From Candidatus Anoxychlamydiales bacterium (lineage in GTDB: Bacteria > Chlamydiota > Chlamydiia > Chlamydiales > SM23-39), in NCBI GenBank assembly GCA_011064865.1, contig JAAKFX010000052.1, positions 1 to 10,839 of the forward strand: DNA of 10,839 bases, in the 5' to 3' direction. Shown piece by piece: positions 7,755 through 10,839 of the stretch. Below the pieces are notes generated by a model, which worked only from the letters and a program-made list of their open reading frames with translations, had not been told where the DNA came from and searched no databases. Positions within the stretch are counted from its first letter, which is position 1; each line of letters begins with the position of its first letter. A program made the position numbers and the translations under genes.

Positions 7755-8156
7755 ATGAAAAAAATTATATTTATAATACTGCTACTTCCTGTTATGATTT
7801 TTGCAAAAGCGGGCTACTTTGAGCCTTGGGGAAAAGACTCTGATTTAAAATATAAAACTAAAAAAGTAGCGCAAAAAAAACTATCTGTCTTATCAAAAGC
7901 TGCAAATAAAGTACTTTTATTTCATCAAAATGTAATATCCCCTGTTTGTGGCTCTAGATCTAATTTTCGTCCAACCTCTTCTAGATATATGCAACTAGCT
8001 ATTCAAAGATATGGCTTTTTTAAAGGCTTTACAATGGGCTGCGATAGACTCCTTCGAGAAAATTCTGATCCTTGGGTTTATAGAAAGGTTCTAATAGATA
8101 ATACTGAATATAAATTTGATCCTGCAACTCACAATAAATATATCACTGTGAGATAA
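7755..8156 (+). CDS. Exported YidD-like protein lacking the canonical cysteines
   Basis: The segment 'HQNVISPVCGSRSNF' followed by 'RPTSSRYMQLAIQRYG' and 'FFKGFTMGCDRLLRE' aligns by eye with YidD (membrane protein insertion efficiency factor), whose usual form is YQ-x-x-ISP-x-x-G...CRFxPTCSxY...A...G...G...R-x-x-x-C. The three family cysteines are replaced here (Ser in CRF, Ser in TCS, none after RLL). The preferred start is ATG 7755 (133 aa), which opens directly with a Sec signal peptide (MKKIIFIILLLPVMIFA, cleavage before KAGYF). ATG 7743 would overlap the lipoprotein stop and add four residues. E. coli YidD is cytoplasmic-side and about 85 aa, so a signal peptide and a longer tail mark a separate, exported branch. 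It lies 1 nt after the TPR lipoprotein stop, and its 3' end overlaps the convergent sulP by 14 nt. Confidence 0.85.
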   Translation: MKKIIFIILLLPVMIFAKAGYFEPWGKDSDLKYKTKKVAQKKLSVLSKAANKVLLFHQNVISPVCGSRSNFRPTSSRYMQLAIQRYGFFKGFTMGCDRLLRENSDPWVYRKVLIDNTEYKFDPATHNKYITVR

Positions 8157-9921
8157 GCTTTTGAGCTTTTTCGACAGCTTTTTTAGTAGATAGCTGAGGT
8201 TTTTCTTCAGATGTTAAAAATATTTTATCTCTTCCGAGCTGTTTTACAACTCCTGTTTTTTCAAATATCTCAAAAACCTCATCGGTAACTCCACAAATTA
8301 ACAAAAATCTTTTCGTAGATTTTAAATAATCATTCAGCCTCAGTATTGCTAAACAAATAGATGCATCGACATGATAGATATTTTTTAGTCTCAATATTAT
8401 AACTTTAACTTCGGGATCTTTTATAATTTTTTGAAAAGTGTTTTGTACAAGATCAACTGCCGCAAAAAATAACTCCCCTGCTATTCCAATAATTCTAATT
8501 TTTCTATGATCTTTTCTTTTTGGAATAATAACTGTAAGTTTGCCTTCTTTGTCATAAGCATATTCAACTAAGTTTGGCACAGCAGCTCTTCTCAAGTAAA
8601 AAATAATTGAAATAATAATACCTATGAAAAAAGCAATATCTAATCGAAATACCAAACAAGAGGCCATAGTTAAAGAAAATACCACCCCATCCGCTATCCC
8701 TGCTCTAAAACAGAGCTTTACATGCCTTATCTCTACGACAGATAGAACCATCACAATTAAAATAGCAGCTAGTGCAGTAAGTGGGACATGCTTTACAAAT
8801 GGCCAGAAAAAAAAGATCAAAAAAGCAATTATAATCCCGCTATAGACAGCTGCAAATCTCGTTTTTGCTCCAGCTTGATAATTTAGAGTTGTCCTTGAAA
8901 TACTAGCAGAAGATGGCATAGCAGAATAAAAAAAAGATAAAATTAAATTAGAGAGACCTACTCCAAAAATTTCTTGATTAGATCTAATTTTTTGCCCACT
9001 ACTAGTAGCAACTCCTTTAGAGATCGAAGATACTTCTAAAATAGATAGCAGCGCTACTGCCAAAGATGGAAAAAATAAAATATACAAAAGTTTAAAATCC
9101 CAAAAAGGTACAACAAGTTTTATTTTTGGAGCTTTTGTCATTCCAAGATCTTTTAATAGAGCTACATTTAATTGATACTTTTGCAAAACAAAATTTAAAA
9201 AATACACTAAAAGACCAATACCCGCTACCATCAAAAGTGCACTTGGAAATTTTTTAAATTTCCATTTAAGTAAAACTAATGTTGATATTGATAAAAGCCC
9301 TATTGCCAAGGTGATAAAATTAATCTCATTAATATGCGCAATAAAAAAAACAGCTTTCATCACAGCTGATGGTGTAAAGGTAGTCGATGATATCCCAAAA
9401 ATGTAATAGATCTGATTTATGATAATAGCTACCCCTACCCCTGCAAAATAACCTAAAATTACCGATCTTGAAACAAACTGCAGCATCTTTCCTAAATTTA
9501 AAAATCCAAATGCTAATTGTATTACCCCTACTATAAAAACTAAAAACATGAGTAGATTTAAAATAATAAGATCTCTTTGAGCGCCTGTAAGATCAGGATA
9601 ATGCACATACATGATATTTGCTAATATCATCTGAATCAATATCGCAACTCCTGTAGACGGCCCTGCTATTAAATGTCTAGATGATCCAAAGGCCCCTGTA
9701 AAAATCGATCCAAAAATTGCAGAAAATATCCCCGCTTCAACTGGTAGATTAGCTAATAAAGAGTAAGCTATAGATTGAGGAATAGCTAAAAGAGCTACTG
9801 AAATTGCAGCAATTATATCGTCTTTGAAAAATTTCAGCTTATATCTTTTAAGAGCCTTTATAAAAGGCAAAAACCTAATTTTTGTCTCAACAGAATAGAT
9901 ATCTATAAGCCTTTTTTTCAT
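8143..9921 (-). CDS. SulP (SLC26-type) anion transporter with C-terminal STAS domain
   Basis: This 592-aa inner-membrane permease is of the SulP family (sulfate, bicarbonate or dicarboxylate; the substrate cannot be read from sequence). The family signature is present near the N-terminus: 'AISVALLAIPQSIAYSLLANL', residues 39-59, then an 'AGIFSAIFGS' helix and 'GSSRHLIAGPSTGVAI' (79-94). Several further hydrophobic helices follow, with the conserved acidic 'LSILEVSSISKG' at about 292-303 and the late motif 'NQEIFGVGLSNL...PSSASISRTTLNYQAGAKT' (315-354). A STAS domain fills about 460-570, with its 'IYHVDASICLAILRL' loop. I place the start at 9921: ATG there is preceded by a strong SD (AGGAGG, 4-nt spacer), while the upstream ATG at 9990 would add 23 unlikely residues. 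It converges on and overlaps the T3SS-linked + strand genes, so it is a separate unit. Confidence 0.94.
   Translation of the reverse strand: MKKRLIDIYSVETKIRFLPFIKALKRYKLKFFKDDIIAAISVALLAIPQSIAYSLLANLPVEAGIFSAIFGSIFTGAFGSSRHLIAGPSTGVAILIQMILANIMYVHYPDLTGAQRDLIILNLLMFLVFIVGVIQLAFGFLNLGKMLQFVSRSVILGYFAGVGVAIIINQIYYIFGISSTTFTPSAVMKAVFFIAHINEINFITLAIGLLSISTLVLLKWKFKKFPSALLMVAGIGLLVYFLNFVLQKYQLNVALLKDLGMTKAPKIKLVVPFWDFKLLYILFFPSLAVALLSILEVSSISKGVATSSGQKIRSNQEIFGVGLSNLILSFFYSAMPSSASISRTTLNYQAGAKTRFAAVYSGIIIAFLIFFFWPFVKHVPLTALAAILIVMVLSVVEIRHVKLCFRAGIADGVVFSLTMASCLVFRLDIAFFIGIIISIIFYLRRAAVPNLVEYAYDKEGKLTVIIPKRKDHRKIRIIGIAGELFFAAVDLVQNTFQKIIKDPEVKVIILRLKNIYHVDASICLAILRLNDYLKSTKRFLLICGVTDEVFEIFEKTGVVKQLGRDKIFLTSEEKPQLSTKKAVEKAQKLISQ
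8155..8171 (+). terminator. Possible weak terminator after the YidD-like gene
   Basis: AAGCT (8155-8159) and AGCTT (8164-8168) form a 5-bp stem with a TTTG loop, followed by three more T. It overlaps the stop of the YidD-like gene and lies inside the 3' end of the convergent sulP. The stem is short, so the call is tentative. Confidence 0.3.
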
Positions 9922-9925
9922 AAGA

Positions 9926-9931
9926 CCTCCT
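9926..9931 (-). promoter_or_regulatory. Shine-Dalgarno of the SulP gene
   Basis: AGGAGG on the - strand lies 4 nt upstream of the ATG at 9921. It decides the start against the longer open frame from 9990. Confidence 0.8.
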
Positions 9932-10042
9932 ATCTCAATCATATAGATAGAAATTTTATATAAATAAAGTAAAAGATATAAAAATAACATTTTTTATTAT
10001 TTTAATATCTAAACTTCAATATTTTTTATAGAAAATAATAAT

Positions 10043-10064
10043 ATTATGAAATTAATTTCATAAT
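10043..10064 (-). repeat. Perfect 22-bp palindrome upstream of the SulP gene
   Basis: The half-site ATTATGAAATT is followed exactly by its reverse complement, centred between 10053 and 10054. It lies 12 nt beyond the stop of the 149-aa gene and about 120 nt upstream of the sulP start. It could be an operator for sulP or an AT-only transcript end. The rest of the 155-nt gap (9922-10076) is AT-rich with no promoter I would single out. Confidence 0.6.
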
Positions 10065-10076
10065 CTTTGCCGGAAT

Positions 10077-10526
10077 CTATTCATATCTTAGTGCTTCTAT
10101 ATAGGTTCTATAATCCGTATTTTTCTGGGCGGCTTGTTCTAATCTCATTTTCATTTGATTAAATTGTGAATATATTTTTGTGTCTGCTTCTGAATACGCA
10201 CTAGATAACCCTGCCAATTTTAACAGCGAGACAGAGATAATTTCCCATCTTTTATTACCTAAAGTCTTGGAATCTGCTTCAGGAAAATTGTTATCAATTA
10301 ATATTGAAATATTATCATCTAAAAACTTAATAACTCTTCGAGGATTTGCAGTCACATTTAGTGGATTTATAAGATTCCAGGCCCATTGATTCCAAGATGA
10401 GGGATCTGAAATTTCTCTACCACACCATAGAGTTGGGAGATCTCCTGCTTTAGTCCTATTCAAATGTCTTAGATTTTCCCAAGCAGCGTTTATTTTTGTT
10501 CCATATTCTTCTTTTACAGCTTCCAT
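10077..10526 (-). CDS. Hypothetical protein, 149 aa, unrecognised
   Basis: The open frame starts at ATG 10526 with a fair SD (GGAG, 7-nt spacer) and ends at TAG 10077-10079. The protein is soluble and mostly helical, with no signal peptide. The N-terminal half is Trp-rich (AAWENLRHL, LPTLWCGREI, SSWNQWAWNLI, then NPRRVIKFLDDN) and the C-terminal half reads as amphipathic helices (SVSLLKLAGLSSAYSEAD, FNQMKMRLEQAAQ). I recognise no family or catalytic motif. The start codon and SD lie within the end of the LamG-like frame, which overlaps it by 13 nt. The two could be coupled genes or pieces brought together by a rearrangement. It lies upstream of sulP on the same strand but is separated by 155 nt. 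Confidence 0.6.
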   Translation of the reverse strand: MEAVKEEYGTKINAAWENLRHLNRTKAGDLPTLWCGREISDPSSWNQWAWNLINPLNVTANPRRVIKFLDDNISILIDNNFPEADSKTLGNKRWEIISVSLLKLAGLSSAYSEADTKIYSQFNQMKMRLEQAAQKNTDYRTYIEALRYE

Positions 10527-10783
10527 ACATAAGCTCCATTTAATTTTCCAGTATCATAAGTTGGAGTACCAATAAGAGTTCCATTGAAGCCACCATGAAC
10601 ATCAATAGCGTCGCCAGAAGTCTCATCTAGTTTCCAGTAACCTCTTAAATCCTCTATTAATCCAGCACCACCCAAAACATTATCTTTAAATGTAGTAAGG
10701 GAATTAGAATTAACTTTGTTAATCTCAAAAGTTTTATTAAATGACGGGAAAGGAACGGACATGAAACGGCCGAACATTTTCAT
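10514..10783 (-). pseudogene. LamG-like domain fragment, broken at both ends
   Basis: The frame contains the opening of a LamG/concanavalin-like domain, 'LRGYWKLDETSGDAIDVHG' then 'GFNGTLIG' and 'YDTGKLNGAY', which fits the usual Y-x-LDE-x-SG...D-x-G...GTL...G-x-x-G-x-A pattern. A full LamG domain has about 150 residues, but here a stop comes about 45 residues in, before the FDG strand. Its only ATG starts (10783 and 10762) fall in the GC-rich stretch that belongs to the sulfatase gene on the other strand, and no Met occurs in the AT-rich part. The true N-terminus is therefore probably missing beyond a junction near 10741. LamG modules are common in surface and phage tail proteins. No further function can be given. 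Confidence 0.5.
10750..10754 (+). promoter_or_regulatory. Shine-Dalgarno of the sulfatase gene
   Basis: AAGGA lies 6 nt before ATG 10761, within the GC-rich segment. This supports the + strand reading over the opposing LamG frame there. Confidence 0.6.
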
Positions 10784-10839
10784 CTACATGATTGACACCG
10801 CGCGGGCGCGCAACATGAGTTGCTATGGGTATCACCGGC
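10761..10839 (+). CDS. Sulfatase (alkaline phosphatase superfamily), N-terminal end (partial)
   Basis: An ATG at 10761 preceded by AAGGA (10750-10754, 6-nt spacer) opens a frame that runs off the right edge after 26 codons. Its start 'RPNIFIYMIDTAR' followed by 'MSCYGYHR' is the hallmark N-terminus of sulfatases and related metallo-hydrolases (RPNxxxxxxDTxRADxxxxYGYxR). The Asp of 'IDT' would be the first metal ligand. There is no signal peptide in the visible part. Base composition is about 54% GC with GC-rich codons (GCG CGG GCG CGC), unlike everything to the left. It is therefore either a foreign gene or part of another genome joined in assembly. The catalytic Cys/Ser motif lies outside the window. 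Confidence 0.75.
   Translation, partial: MKRPNIFIYMIDTARARNMSCYGYHR

Noticed and set aside
8624..8845. 73-aa open frame on the + strand inside sulP
   Set aside because: It is antisense to conserved SulP membrane segments; its Lys/Ile/Thr-rich translation is a shadow.
9922..9990. Longer SulP start at 9990
   Set aside because: The added 23 residues come from AT-rich leader DNA, and a strong AGGAGG precedes ATG 9921.
10180..10389. 69-aa open frame on the + strand opposite the 149-aa gene
   Set aside because: It has no SD or family motif and overlaps a longer frame with a better start.

Overview
The window comes from an AT-rich (roughly 30% GC by eye) member of the Chlamydiota. The decisive evidence is gene order. 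A FliK/SctP-type C-terminus, an SctQ protein, a Ser/Thr kinase and an SctC secretin follow one another on the + strand. This matches the cdsP-cdsQ-pkn5-cdsC type III secretion (T3SS) order known from Chlamydia. The low GC, the very long secretin and the extra downstream genes suggest a Chlamydia-like (environmental) lineage rather than Chlamydiaceae, but the genus cannot be fixed from this sequence.

Layout. 1-237: 3' end of sctP (needle-length ruler/substrate switch). 244-1401: sctQ (cytoplasmic sorting platform), with a well-formed internal start at 1081 that would give a separate SctQ-C. 1573-3144: a pkn5-type kinase with intact catalytic motifs, fused to what reads as a catalytically dead PPM/SpoIIE phosphatase fold. 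3322-6822: sctC, a 1166-aa secretin with seven tandem repeat modules between its N-domains and the secretin core. 6809-7753 and 7755-8156: a TPR lipoprotein with a glycine-rich hydrophobic C-terminal domain, then an exported YidD-like protein without the usual cysteines; these are tightly coupled to sctC. 8143-9921 (- strand): a SulP-family anion transporter with a STAS domain, converging on and overlapping the YidD-like gene. 10077-10526 (-): an unrecognised 149-aa protein. 10514-10783 (-): a LamG-like fragment broken at both ends. From about 10741 the base composition jumps to about 54% GC, and a new + strand gene opens at 10761 with the clear N-terminus of a sulfatase. That last stretch looks foreign, from either a chimeric assembly join or a recombination boundary.

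How it works together. SctP, SctQ and SctC are structural or control parts of the injectisome: length control, cytoplasmic sorting platform and outer-membrane channel. The kinase-pseudophosphatase is the likely regulator or effector carried with them. The lipoprotein and YidD-like pair follow sctC with no gap and may serve envelope assembly, possibly of the unusually long secretin, but that is inference. Most + strand starts lack a good Shine-Dalgarno (SD) sequence. The internal sctQ start, the sulP start and the sulfatase start are the clear exceptions.
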